Positions 26,701 to 35,800 of a stretch of DNA of 64,000 bases are shown piece by piece. A program made the position numbers and the translations under genes. Where the stretch lies: positions 122,935,166-122,999,165 of the forward strand of contig CM056576.1 of the NCBI GenBank assembly GCA_029721435.1, written 5' to 3'. Every line of letters begins with the position of its first letter. Positions within the stretch are counted from its first letter, which is position 1. This DNA is from Gymnothorax reevesii (lineage: Eukaryota > Chordata > Actinopteri > Anguilliformes > Muraenidae). The notes under the pieces are model-generated. The model made no database searches. It was given only the letters and a program-made list of their open reading frames with translations, and was not told the DNA's origin.

Positions 26701-28289
26701 TATATATACACATCTCACACCACTCAGCGTAAACTCTTGTGACTTCCATGTGTGAAAATCCCAGGAGATCAGAACTTCATGAAATACTCAAACCAGTTAG
26801 TCTGACACCAACAATATACCACTGTAAAAGTCATGTCTTATCCCCATACTGATCTTTGGGCTGAACATCACCTAAAGCTCCTGACATGCACTAGAATGCT
26901 CTCATGCACTGCACTGCTGTCAGACGATTGGCTGATTGGATAATTGTACGAGTGAGCAATTAATTGCATGAGCTTTCTTAATAAAAGTGCCTTGTGAGCA
27001 TAAATATTGCCTTTGTTCTTAGGTGAATGCAAACTGTAACACATTCCAACAAATCAAGACTGTCCACAAAACACCTTTTGAGAACCACTGCATTGGAGAT
27101 ACCTGCATACCGGTTCTTTCATGCAAAATTGTCACATCGTAATCCACTTCTTAAAATGGTGAAATACAGAAAGATTTGACCCGACAGCTCAACAAATGAA
27201 TCAATTCCAATGATTTAATAAAAGCCCATGATTAAGTTGAAACCAATTAGACTCTGCAGAAGGTGCTGCATGTCTGATGCATGGAGTTCAGCTACCTGTC
27301 AGGGATCCCCAGTCTCTTCACACTCCTGTACACTGAGAGAGTGTTAGCCACATGGCGGTAATTAAACCAGAACCTGGATGTGCACACCTAAGAGGAGAAG
27401 ACAAAACAAAACAACCCTTCAGGCTCAAAATGCCATCGATAAAGAATCATATAAGCATCACATGACAAACTCACGTGGGCCAGTCGTTGCCCTGTCAACC
27501 GTTTTTCATTTCCTAATTACGATCACAAATTGGATTTCAAACAATCGCACGATCAGACATGCTTCGGCAATACAACAGCACCAAATCCTCCAGGAAATCT
27601 TATTTATAATAGGGACTTGAGATTGAAGACAAGTTTCAGTCTCCCACTGAAATGAGCAGAGATACTGGAAAAGTCAATGCACTGCCAGTCAACTGAAGAG
27701 GAAGGCTGATGAGTGCAATACAAACTGTACTTGAGCTAATATACAATAAAATGCTCAAAGTAAAATACAGGAACAACACTGCGTCGAAAATTGGATCAAC
27801 TGCATAATGTAAAACATTGAAACAAAAAATGAGGTCTAGAGAAATGTGCTCTGATATGACCATAGGTTAAGAGTTGGTACACCACTACAAAAGTTAAGAA
27901 CTGATGGAAAGTGGATGGACTGATCTGATCACATTTCTATCACGCAAGTCATTATTACTAATACTTACCAAAACAGCCCAGTTATTGGTATGTCCACTGT
28001 TGAAAAACTGGCTTGCTTTTGCCTTTAATAAGAATAAGAAACACGGGGCGGATACATGAAGCAGCTCTAGGTGCATAATGGAAAGATCATAAGATTTCAC
28101 GTACACATATTGAAGGGAGTATTTGCGGAATAACGAGAAACAAAAGAATCAAGGTGCATTGCCCTGCATCGCGATCGCTGCTTTCAAGGAAGACGATAAC
28201 AGACATGCAAGCAGTTTTTAAACTGAAAGCAATTGCGATACTGAAGTTAATACCTTGCTTTAACAAAACATGTTACCACGAAACACACA

Positions 28290-28357
<68 letters not shown>

Positions 28358-28811
28358 GAGTAGAACTAGTAAGCCAGCTCTACGTTAGCATTTAGTTTTA
28401 CGAACGGGTGGATCAGAAATGTAACCGTCAGCTAGGTTTATGCCGCAGTGGTATATGTGTTGATAAAATGCATCAGTATAGTAACATCGTTGAATTTCAT
28501 ACTCCAGAGTGAGTATTAAGCCACAGGTAACGTTATGTTGCAAACTGACAACATCTATTCTTCAGAAACCAGCTGCCTGAAAAGTCAGTAGCAACAGCAA
28601 AATAGCTTGCTAGCTAGTTAGCCTCAGCAGCTAATGACAGACCGCAGCTACAACATCACTGATTTCGCCATTCTCGCACAATGCGAATAACAAAATCAGA
28701 ATAAAGAATATAGCGGAAATTTACCTCAACTTGATTACCAGCCACTGTCAACAAATGGGAAATAAGTAAAATAAATACTTTCCAGTACAAATAACACCTG
28801 CACCGGGCCAT
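14618..28811 (-). CDS. pigk: PIGK, GPI-anchor transamidase catalytic subunit, 9 coding exons, 3' end outside window
   Basis: Spliced minus-strand gene. Coding exons are 28811-28725, 28022-27969, 27387-27296, 25000-24865, 23621-23510, 23371-23275, 19567-19450, 18623-18513 and 14790-14618. All joins keep frame and use GT-AG sites, giving 326 codons plus two bases. The product is the C13-family cysteine peptidase of the ER GPI transamidase, which cleaves the C-terminal signal of a proprotein and joins it to a GPI anchor. Visible: an N-terminal hydrophobic signal (residues 1-25), the block [10 protein letters not shown], catalytic His162 in GHGG, catalytic Cys204 in DTCQG, and Cys90 in MAC, which matches human Cys92, the PIGT-linked disulfide cysteine. 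Numbering runs two behind human throughout. Human PIGK has 395 residues, so the luminal tail and transmembrane helix are missing here; a scan for the conserved tail in 1-14617 found nothing. No stop or frameshift was seen, so it is probably functional. Confidence 0.96.
14791..18512 (-). other. PIGK intron 8
   Basis: 3.7 kb. Apart from the hAT-like element at 17329-18288, nothing recognisable. Confidence 0.8.
17329..18288. mobile_element. hAT-like non-autonomous element with diverged terminal inverted repeats
   Basis: The left end AGGGGTGTCAACATCTACAC and the right end (reverse complement) AGGGTGTCAACGTTTACA are inverted repeats. CACGTGT-type segments also recur near both ends. About 960 bp; no target duplication could be identified and no transposase frame is visible. 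Lies in PIGK intron 8. Confidence 0.5.
18513..18623 (-). CDS. pigk: PIGK coding exon 8
   Basis: 37 codons, [20 protein letters not shown] then [17 protein letters not shown], phase 0, donor GTGAGT. It aligns with human PIGK without gaps. Confidence 0.95.
18624..19449 (-). other. PIGK intron 7
   Basis: 826 bp, containing only the small family D Helitron-like element. Confidence 0.85.
18745..18865 (-). mobile_element. Short Helitron-like element, family D (3' end uncertain)
   Basis: Minus strand: TTTTT|ACCCTCGGCCCGAC with the arm GGCCGAAGGGT forms a 5' hairpin. Then comes a GTCTGTCTGTCCGTCTG run and a subterminal inverted copy GGCCGAGGGT. A CTGG|TT candidate end lacks a clear hairpin, so the 3' boundary is tentative. 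Confidence 0.4.
19450..19567 (-). CDS. pigk: PIGK coding exon 7 (catalytic cysteine)
   Basis: Finishes the split Arg, then 39 codons including [20 protein letters not shown] and ending GEDSLS before donor GTAAGT. Cys204 in DTCQG is the nucleophile (human Cys206), followed by the conserved [11 protein letters not shown] segment. Confidence 0.96.
19568..23274 (-). other. PIGK intron 6
   Basis: 3.7 kb, containing the fold-back hairpin at 22274-22391. Nothing else is recognisable. Confidence 0.85.
22274..22391. repeat. Imperfect fold-back hairpin
   Basis: The left arm GCTAGCTAGCATGCTAAAGC...CATTAAA and a right arm that is its near reverse complement (22357-22391) are separated by about 50 nt. 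The stem is about 34 bp with about five mismatches. This could be a short fold-back MITE. It is in PIGK intron 6. Confidence 0.5.
23275..23371 (-). CDS. pigk: PIGK coding exon 6 (catalytic histidine)
   Basis: Completes Gly161, then [20 protein letters not shown] followed by [11 protein letters not shown] and two bases of the next Arg. His162 in GHGG is the catalytic histidine (human His164). The preceding intron is only 138 bp, the shortest in the window. Confidence 0.96.
23510..23621 (-). CDS. pigk: PIGK coding exon 5
   Basis: 37 codons plus one base, [20 protein letters not shown] then [17 protein letters not shown]. It ends with the first base of the glycine that precedes the catalytic histidine. 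The donor is GTAGGC, somewhat weak. A hAT-like MITE begins 44 bp upstream of its acceptor. Confidence 0.95.
23666..24210. mobile_element. hAT-type MITE, 545 bp, in PIGK intron 4
   Basis: Terminal inverted repeats start CATAGACTGTATAAAAAGAT on both sides and run about 24 bp. The flanks GTACATAC (23658-23665) and GCACATAC (24211-24218) are an 8-bp target duplication with one mismatch, typical of hAT. There is no coding capacity. Its edge is 44 bp upstream of the PIGK exon 5 acceptor. Confidence 0.75.
24865..25000 (-). CDS. pigk: PIGK coding exon 4 (contains Cys90)
   Basis: Completes the split serine, then 45 codons beginning [12 protein letters not shown] and ending VDYRGYE before donor GTGAGC. 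Cys90 corresponds to human Cys92, the cysteine joined to PIGT in the transamidase complex (family knowledge). The acceptor lies about 60 bp from an upstream MITE at 25061-25483. Confidence 0.95.
25001..27295 (-). other. PIGK intron 3
   Basis: 2.3 kb. MITE at 25061-25483; the rest is AT-rich and unassigned. Confidence 0.85.
25061..25483. mobile_element. MITE with AGGCCC terminal inverted repeats in PIGK intron 3
   Basis: The left end AGGCCCGTTTCCACCG and the right end (reverse complement) AGGCCCATTTCTACCG are inverted repeats. The interior is GC-rich compared with the intron and also carries internal inverted segments (GTTCC/GGAAC). The target duplication is unclear, so the superfamily is not assigned. 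It lies 60 bp upstream of the PIGK exon 4 acceptor. Confidence 0.6.
27296..27387 (-). CDS. pigk: PIGK coding exon 3
   Basis: 30 codons plus two bases, [20 protein letters not shown] then [10 protein letters not shown]. This is nearly identical to human PIGK. The serine codon AG|T is split across the intron. The donor is GTAGCT, weaker than the GTAAGT consensus. Confidence 0.95.
27388..27968 (-). other. PIGK intron 2
   Basis: 581 bp with no recognisable feature. Confidence 0.85.
27969..28022 (-). CDS. pigk: PIGK coding exon 2 (54-nt small exon)
   Basis: 18 codons, [18 protein letters not shown], phase 0 on both sides. The acceptor is ...ATTAAAG and the donor is [20 protein letters not shown] is a diagnostic PIGK block at the start of the caspase-like fold. 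Confidence 0.93.
28023..28724 (-). other. PIGK intron 1
   Basis: 702 bp, containing the (AC)n microsatellite. Confidence 0.85.
28281..28355. repeat. (AC)n microsatellite
   Basis: About 36 AC units with one early interruption, in PIGK intron 1. Confidence 0.95.
28725..28811 (-). CDS. pigk: PIGK coding exon 1 (signal peptide)
   Basis: 29 codons starting [20 protein letters not shown] and ending VAGNQVE, then donor GTAAAT. A short basic start followed by a hydrophobic run is a signal peptide for ER entry. The start codon has A at -3 and G at +4, a good context. It ends in phase 0. This exon is poorly conserved with human, as expected for a signal peptide. Confidence 0.85.
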
Positions 28812-28846
28812 TTTTGGATTACAGTTTTTCCTGTGTTACGTTGTAA

Positions 28847-28860
28847 ACTTCCGTCCGGAA
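28847..28860. promoter_or_regulatory. Two opposed ETS-type motifs upstream of PIGK
   Basis: ACTTCCG followed by CCGGAA gives a GGAA core on each strand, about 36-50 bp upstream of the PIGK ATG. ETS/GABPA sites are typical of TATA-less housekeeping and bidirectional promoters. Function is inferred from position and motif only. Confidence 0.4.
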
Positions 28861-29191
28861 ACACGGAGCCTAAGTAAAGGACCTAGCAACAAGCGACAGG
28901 ATGAGATAACAGAAGATTTCCTGGGTGCACTGGTTGCATGTTCTTAACATTGTTGGCCAAACTCACACCAGCCTGTTATTGTGCGTTGTATTTGATCGTT
29001 TAATGATTTGCTTAATTATCATTCATTGGTCACGTGCCATTTTCACATGCCCACATGTGGTACATGAGCTCTCATTGGATAGTGTGTTCTTGTGTGACTT
29101 CACCAGCAGGTGGCAGTACAGAGTTAATAAAGTGAAAACATGTAAAAGTTATGATACGGATCAGCTGTACTATGTTTGATTATTAAAACAT

Positions 29192-29220
29192 CTATATATA
29201 TATATATATATATATATATA
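29192..29220. repeat. (TA)n microsatellite
   Basis: About 14 TA units in the middle of the divergent intergenic region. Confidence 0.9.
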
Positions 29221-29517
29221 GCCGTCGTAATGTCATGTTATGACGGTAATTTCTTGATAATACACCAATCAAAAAATTGTGAGTGAGAGCAGAAATCGAT
29301 TTCTACATCTTCAGGACTCAAGTGTGACGGTACTAGACTAGTTCAATATTGGTTTTTATATGGCATAGGCTATGGAAGATGTCTGTTCACAAACTTAATA
29401 TTAAGCTACAGTCTCTTCGTGAATAATTGCCAGATTTTCTCCTTGAGACAATTGGCTCGCTATCGTACTGTAACCCTGGTGTGCTCCAGTTTTTTTAGGT
29501 TAGATGTACGTTCACTG

Positions 29518-29652
29518 AGACGTGTAGCTCAGAAATCGACGTGCTAGAGCGCAGCCTCTAAACGACGCGAGGAGAGGAGCGGTTTGCCTTTTTGTATCAG
29601 CTTTCCGCCCCCAGGGAAAATGATCTAGGTTCGGAACTGCGGTGCGCGGAGT
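29518..29652 (+). promoter_or_regulatory. CpG-rich patch, candidate AK5 promoter or 5' untranslated exon
   Basis: About 14 CpG dinucleotides in about 135 bp, far above the surrounding AT-rich DNA, roughly 105-240 bp upstream of the AK5 ATG. No TATA box is evident. The exon 1 ATG lies just after an acceptor-like TTTTTGCAG, so transcription may start here and splice to it; no clear donor was identified. Confidence 0.4.
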
Positions 29653-29757
29653 TAGGGACCCAACTGTTCAACCATCACCAAAATCGTGTATGAAACAACA
29701 GCATAGTGACATAGCTGAACACAGGAATCCATATCTATTTCACTTTTTGCAGGAGGC

Positions 29758-29817
29758 ATGAATACCAGTGATGCCAAGGAGTATCTCGCACGAAGAGAGA
29801 TACCTCAGCTCTTTGAG
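29758..29817 (+). CDS. ak5: AK5 coding exon 1
   Basis: 20 codons, MNTSDAKEYLARREIPQLFE, differing from human AK5 at one residue, then donor GTAAGA. Directly before the ATG is a pyrimidine tract ending TTTTTGCAG, which looks like a 3' splice site. This exon may therefore be preceded by an untranslated exon in the CpG patch at 29518-29652. Confidence 0.93.
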
Positions 29818-32800
29818 GTAAGATAAACATGGGCTAACTGTAGTATTGTGTTGAGCTCTTTAATTGCTGCTTACCCGAAGTGGCCATCTGCAGATAATTT
29901 GAACAACTTCTTCTTCTTCTTCTTTTTCCAATAGTCTGTCATTTTGGCAACATTGACTCTGACGTTGATTAGGCACGCAAAACATGTTGTGTTTTCTGAT
30001 CTATAGTTACAGCAGTCGAATAGCCCAATAAGCTTTCACTTTTTTCTCATCATTACTAATATATTTGCTCGTGTGTATTTTTCCATTGTTGCCCAGTCCT
30101 TTAAAACTGTATTTTCAAATGAGTATTCTGTAATAAGGTGCAGTTTTATATGGTTATTCCTCGCAGCCATTTATTATGAATTACTTGTCATTCTGTATGT
30201 TTATAATCATACGTTTCATTCAGCAGATTGCTGAGCATTATGTGTCATGCATCAAGCTTATGGAAAAATGTCTGTGGTATTAAACAGTGTACGTTATTGA
30301 ATCCATCTATTTTAGTACGTTTGATATCGTGCAGCATGTTTCTCTGCAAAGATTATACAGATTTCCGTTTTCAGGGACCGGTCGTCTAGCCTAGTGGAAA
30401 TTTGTGTTTAAACGCATGGTCGATTTGATAATTAGACAGTCAATGGAAGAACTGTCTAAGAAGATATTATGTTGTGAATAGTCTGCGATAAGGGAAGTGT
30501 TCATAGTCTCCGGTGAAAATTAATATTTTTCCTGTAAAATCTTGTCCAGTTCATATTTTTAGTGTAGTTCTAATCTGGTCCACTGTAAGACGTCTTGCAG
30601 TAAACTGAGATGTCTTTCATTTCGTTGTCAATGAATATTTGAACATTGAGCTTACACTATATGTAACCTACATAATTCAAGCTGAATATTGAACAAGCTT
30701 TTGGAGCTCATGTATATTTGTATAGATGATTATGAAATAGCACGAACAACGACTTGCAGTGAGAACATCCAATTTAGGGTCCTTATATTAAATGTTATCA
30801 AATGGAGCCCGCAACCCATACTCAGAAACGCTCGGGTCTTCTAAATGTACCAATTGATTGTAGATGCTCTTAGTTCCCAATCTGATATGCATTTGCTTCA
30901 TTAAAAATCGTAGTGTGGTGCAATAAATTATTAGATTGTCCTTTTAATCTTTGACTTCAAACCACATCTATTGTTTGAGCTTGTGCAGCTAATTAACTTA
31001 AACTTGAAGAATGTTGATTCAGAGGATGGCTGATGGATTTCATCCCCGGGGAAAGCATTGTTCTTGCATACTTCACAGTTAGCCAGCGCAGTAGCTCCTG
31101 GAAGGTTTTCAGTCTGACTGAGAAACACTATTCATCCTTCACTGCTCAACAGTGTGGGAAGCTAGGGTGCTCAGTAATGATTTAAAAATAAACTTGAGAG
31201 TATCTTCACTGCTATGTGTGTGTGTGTGTGTGCGTGTGTGCGTGCGTGTGTGTGTTTTTGTTTGTCAGTGAGCACAAAAGGAAGTTTTCTATATTCTAGA
31301 ACAGGTTATTTATTCTTTAGATCAGTGGCTGAAGCTGTTTGAATTAATTATTAGTATTATTGTTGTTGTTGTTGTTTTGTTGTTATTGTTATTATTATTA
31401 TTATTATTGCTCATAGTACTAGAAGAATTCATGTTGCCATGGACTGTTTTTACAGAGCCTGTTAACAGGTTTGATGTACTATCGGCCCGAAGATCCGGTA
31501 GAATATCTGGAGACCTGTCTGAAGAAGGTCAAAGAGCTGGGAGGGACAGAGAAAGTTAGGTGGGACACCTTTGTGGGCCAAGACAAAAAATCTCTGCCCC
31601 CTCTTAATGGAGGCCAGTCACGGAGGTCCTTCTTCAGAAATGGTAAGCCAATAAGAAACCTGGAAACTGGGCCTATCGATATAAAGCTGTGAAGTGCTTT
31701 AAGGTTGAACTGAGATGGATGTTGAGTCACCTAACACTTCATTTGTTTTTAAAAGACAACAGCCTGTCTCAAAATTTTCACTTGTGTCTGGAAGCGTTAA
31801 AAAGTTGTTGTCTCATCTGGGTGCCTTTCCCAACCAAGCATATTTAGTCTCGTTCGAATGTCTGTGGTTAGCGTGAGGTGTAAGTTCTGATCCTACCGTC
31901 GACAAACTGGTATATGATGCGTCTCTCGGCTTAACCTTGACACATTTAATTTGCTAAATGGCACTTTATAGGAGGAGGGAGGTTCGGAGTTGAAGCTGAG
32001 CCCTGAGATCTGAAGGCTTTCTGGATCTGGATAACTGTTAGAAGCCCATGTTATATTCTTAATTAGTGTATTAGGGAGCTCATTCTGATCCAGGAACACT
32101 GTGTTGGGGTGTAATATATGAACATGATGACATAGACTGAGGTTACCAGTGTTTACACACTGCTTATATGCAGGAAAACATCATAATTATCATTTAATTA
32201 TGAAACTTAAATTACTAATAACTGTGATGATACATTTTATTTACAAATCACTATTGCAAACACTTAAGTGATACCTCTCACAGTTGATAGGATTCCAAGG
32301 ATTCCACAAAAAAAATTTGTATTCAAGACAAAAAAAAAGTGAGGCAAATATGTTGAAACAGTAACATGCTTCTCGAAGAAGCGGTGTTTTAAGGGGTCTG
32401 TGTCACGAGGCAGGGTTCGTTGGTTAGCTGGGTAACTGGAACCCTAGAAGATCTTTTTACTTCAATCTTTGTTGCAGATTTTTGTTTTGGGAGTTATTCA
32501 GTACAGTTCTCCAGCTATTTCTGGAATCCAGATTTGCGATACTGATATCTAGTCTGTTTTTAAGCATTATGTCAGCATACCTTCACACCCTCTGATACTC
32601 TCTGCATCTCTGCATTGTGTCCAGTGTTGCCAGAAGGTCAGAATTTTCCCTACCGGCGTTACGACCGCCTGCCGCCCATACACCAGTTCTCCATCGAGAG
32701 TGATTCCGACCTGTCAGAGACAGCCGAGCTCATCGAGGAATATGAGGTCTTCGATTCATCCAGGCCACGGCCCAAAGTCATCCTCATCATTGGTAAAGAC

Positions 32801-35800
32801 AGCACTCAGCTTTGGAGATTTTTTGTTTCTGTTTATTAGGCTGTAATTTGCATTGTAGAACATTGTGGCCCCATTAAGTCATATGAGCTTATTTCATCTT
32901 TTTAACTCAACTTGTCATGACAAGTTTGAGATATTGAAATTAAGTTTATAAGTTTTCAGATGTTAAGCTTAAAGTGATCAATGGTCTTGACTAATTGTGA
33001 GTGGAAAAAAGCTTATCTTCAAGTTGAGTTAACTCTCTTTTAGTTGGATTAACTCACATTTCTAAGGCAGCCGATGACATTTCAAAGTCTGAAGTGTATA
33101 CAATGTACCATTGTAATCGTTGACAGAATGTGATCATATTTTTTTTCATTTATGTCTCTCAATTATATATTGCAGAGATTGCAAGTGACATACACCTAGT
33201 GTATGTGTATGTGTGCGTGTGTGCGAACGTGAGTGAGGCTTGTGATGACTGCAAATATGCAGTTTGAGTCATATAATTCTGAGAGTCAAAATATCATTGA
33301 GGAATTCTATCGCAATTATGAGCCCAAAATGGAGTAGACTGATGTCTTTTCAATTCATCATGAATATTTATTCAGTATTAGAAAATAAAAAAAAACACTG
33401 TTAGTTCCAGGCCTGATTTCGTTTCAAGACAAAATCATTGAAACTGGAGTCTTTATTAACCCATTTATGCCTGAATTTTCTTTTTTTCTTTTTATGTTAT
33501 TATACTTCAAAATACCACTCTAATAGTCATTCAAACAGGACACTTTTTCTTAACAGTCCTCATGTGAGGACGCTAGGCATAAATGGGTTAACAGCGATTA
33601 CATTTATGGTTCCCCAGCAGTTAAATGCACACTTTTATTAAGCTTGGCAAACAAGATCATAGGTACTGCTGAATTTTAATTTCTTGTTGAAAATGATGAG
33701 CACAAGGACTGAGTACTTGCTTACATAAGCCTCCCTCTGTCCTCTACATGACATCCAAATTGGATTCAGATGCTAACCAATGGTCCTCTGCAGACAAACA
33801 TTTCTGTTCCTTGCCAAAGGAGAAAATGGGCACCCGCAAATTATATTAACGGGTTTCTAGTCACTGTGAAGGTCGCGGATGCTTAAGACATGTTCCGTTG
33901 ACTCGCTTCCTATTTCTACTAGCCCGTAGCCGCAGAGTTGCGACTGAACAGGTTGTGAATGAATGTAAAAATGAATCATTGTGTTTTGTACCTAATGGAG
34001 GACTGCCATTTAAGATAAATGCCATTACTGATAACACTTCTTTCAGTCATGGTGCTATTTTTAATGCTTGCATGTTGCAGGAGGAGCATTATCTAACTAT
34101 GTCACTGACAGGCCTGTATAGAAACCATTCATTATTTACCCTCTTACGTGCCGTGTCACACCTATTCATAATATCTTGTGAATATTCACAATGACAGTTA
34201 TGGCACACAGGTAACAAGTACCTTTATTATTTCTACATTTTATGTAATAACATAATATATAGGATTTTATGTCTGATTTCCTCAGAATAGCTGAACCATT
34301 TCTTTGAGGGCTGCAAATGAGAACAAGTTGTTCTTACATTTTGTGACAGCCATGTCATTTGTCCTTATTTTAAAGACTGGAGGCAGTTAAGTGCTGGGCG
34401 AAAGCTTATGCAGTTGTTAATACAGGTAAGCCATCTGTGGTTGTACTATGATTGAGATTAAATTCAGGAAAATTACGTTTGGAAGAGTATTAAAATCGTT
34501 CCCCCAAATGTTCGTGTTCCCTGCTTTGAAATCCATTGCAAGTTAAATGCTTTGGCATATTGTGATAAATTGGCCCTACTGCTGTAAGCAATTTAAAAGC
34601 AAAGGCAATGCCAGAGTCCATTTAAAATGATACTCAGTCTTTTCATCTCCTTAAGATGGATACACCCAATTTACAGCTGTGTGATTAAATCTCAGCCTGT
34701 AATATATAAAACACATAAAAACATGACACCACACCCTTTTTATACCCCGGCCTGCTTAATTATTTTCCTCTCTGTGGTTTTTGGAAGTGTAGTGCTTCTG
34801 TCCGCAATGTGTTTCAGCCAGTCAGTCGTAAAGTCAGTCAGTGCTCCTGCTAGTGTCTGCTCCAGTCAATCCGTATTTCAGGCAGTCACTGTCGCAGGAA
34901 GTCTGTTTTAGCCAGTCTGTTTAATTTCTTACTGTGTCACAGTCAGTACGCTTCAGCCAGTCTCTAATTCAGACAGTCAGTGTTATTTCTTCTGCTCACA
35001 TTGCCACACTGCTTTGGTCAGGGATCCAGCTGACATTTGAGACAATGACAAAGGAGTTTTTAAAATGGTTGGTGATGAAGACTGCAGACTGCAAGGATAG
35101 CAGACTCAAAGGGAAGGCAGTTTTCGCACCTGGCTAGGATCTGACTGATCTTAAAAAGGGCGATAGATGCTGCTCTCTGAATATTTCAGGAAGGCAGCAT
35201 GTAGCATCTCACTGACGATAAGGCTATCGACAGCCGACCCCCTGACCTTTTCTCTAATGTCCAGTGACCGCGTTTGAGGTTTTCATGCGTCCTGAGGTAG
35301 AGGTCACGCGCGGGTGATGGTCTCGCAGCTGTTTGTGTGATGTGTAGAAATAACCTCTCTCCTTAGCCCGTGACCTTTACGACTGTCCGACCCCCTCTGT
35401 GCCGATTCTTGACACACACCCCCCCCACCCCCCCACCCCCCCCAGGTGGACCAGGCAGTGGCAAGGGTACCCAGAGCCTGAAACTCGCCGAGAGATATGG
35501 GTTTGAGTACATGTCGGTGGGGGAGTTACTGAGGAAGAAGATGATCCACAATGCCACCAGCAACAGGAAGTGGAGCTTGATCGCCAAAATTATAACCAAT
35601 GGGGAGCTGGCGCCACAGGTGAGGATGGAGGGTGGTAGGATATTTTCTGTGCCGGAGTGCAGTCAGGGTCGTAGAGGTCATTACTTTGTGCAAGGAAAAT
35701 GCCAATTAAATGTCTGTAATTTGTGGCATTCTGCACAGTGGGTTATCAGGATATTGGTAGCTAAATGTTACGGGTAAAAGGACCCTGGGCTTTGATTAAG

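Larger units (their letters stand above)
28812..29757. promoter_or_regulatory. Divergent PIGK/AK5 intergenic region, candidate bidirectional promoter
   Basis: 946 bp separate the two start codons. Near PIGK are opposed ETS-like motifs (28847-28860). Near AK5 is a CpG-rich patch (29518-29652). Between them are a (TA)n tract (29192-29220) and a stretch without recognisable motifs. The head-to-head arrangement is directly visible; shared promoter activity is inferred. Confidence 0.55.
29818..31455 (+). other. AK5 intron 1
   Basis: 1.6 kb with two simple-repeat tracts close to the exon 2 acceptor and no other recognisable feature. Confidence 0.85.

Noticed and set aside
28154..28363. Frame ending in a His-Thr repeat
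   Set aside because: Read-through of the (AC)n microsatellite.
29523..29640. Possible tRNA gene (TAGCTCAG...TAGAGCGC and GGTTCGGAAC)
   Set aside because: A-box-like and B-box-like strings are too far apart and no cloverleaf can be drawn; the CpG-rich promoter context explains the composition better.
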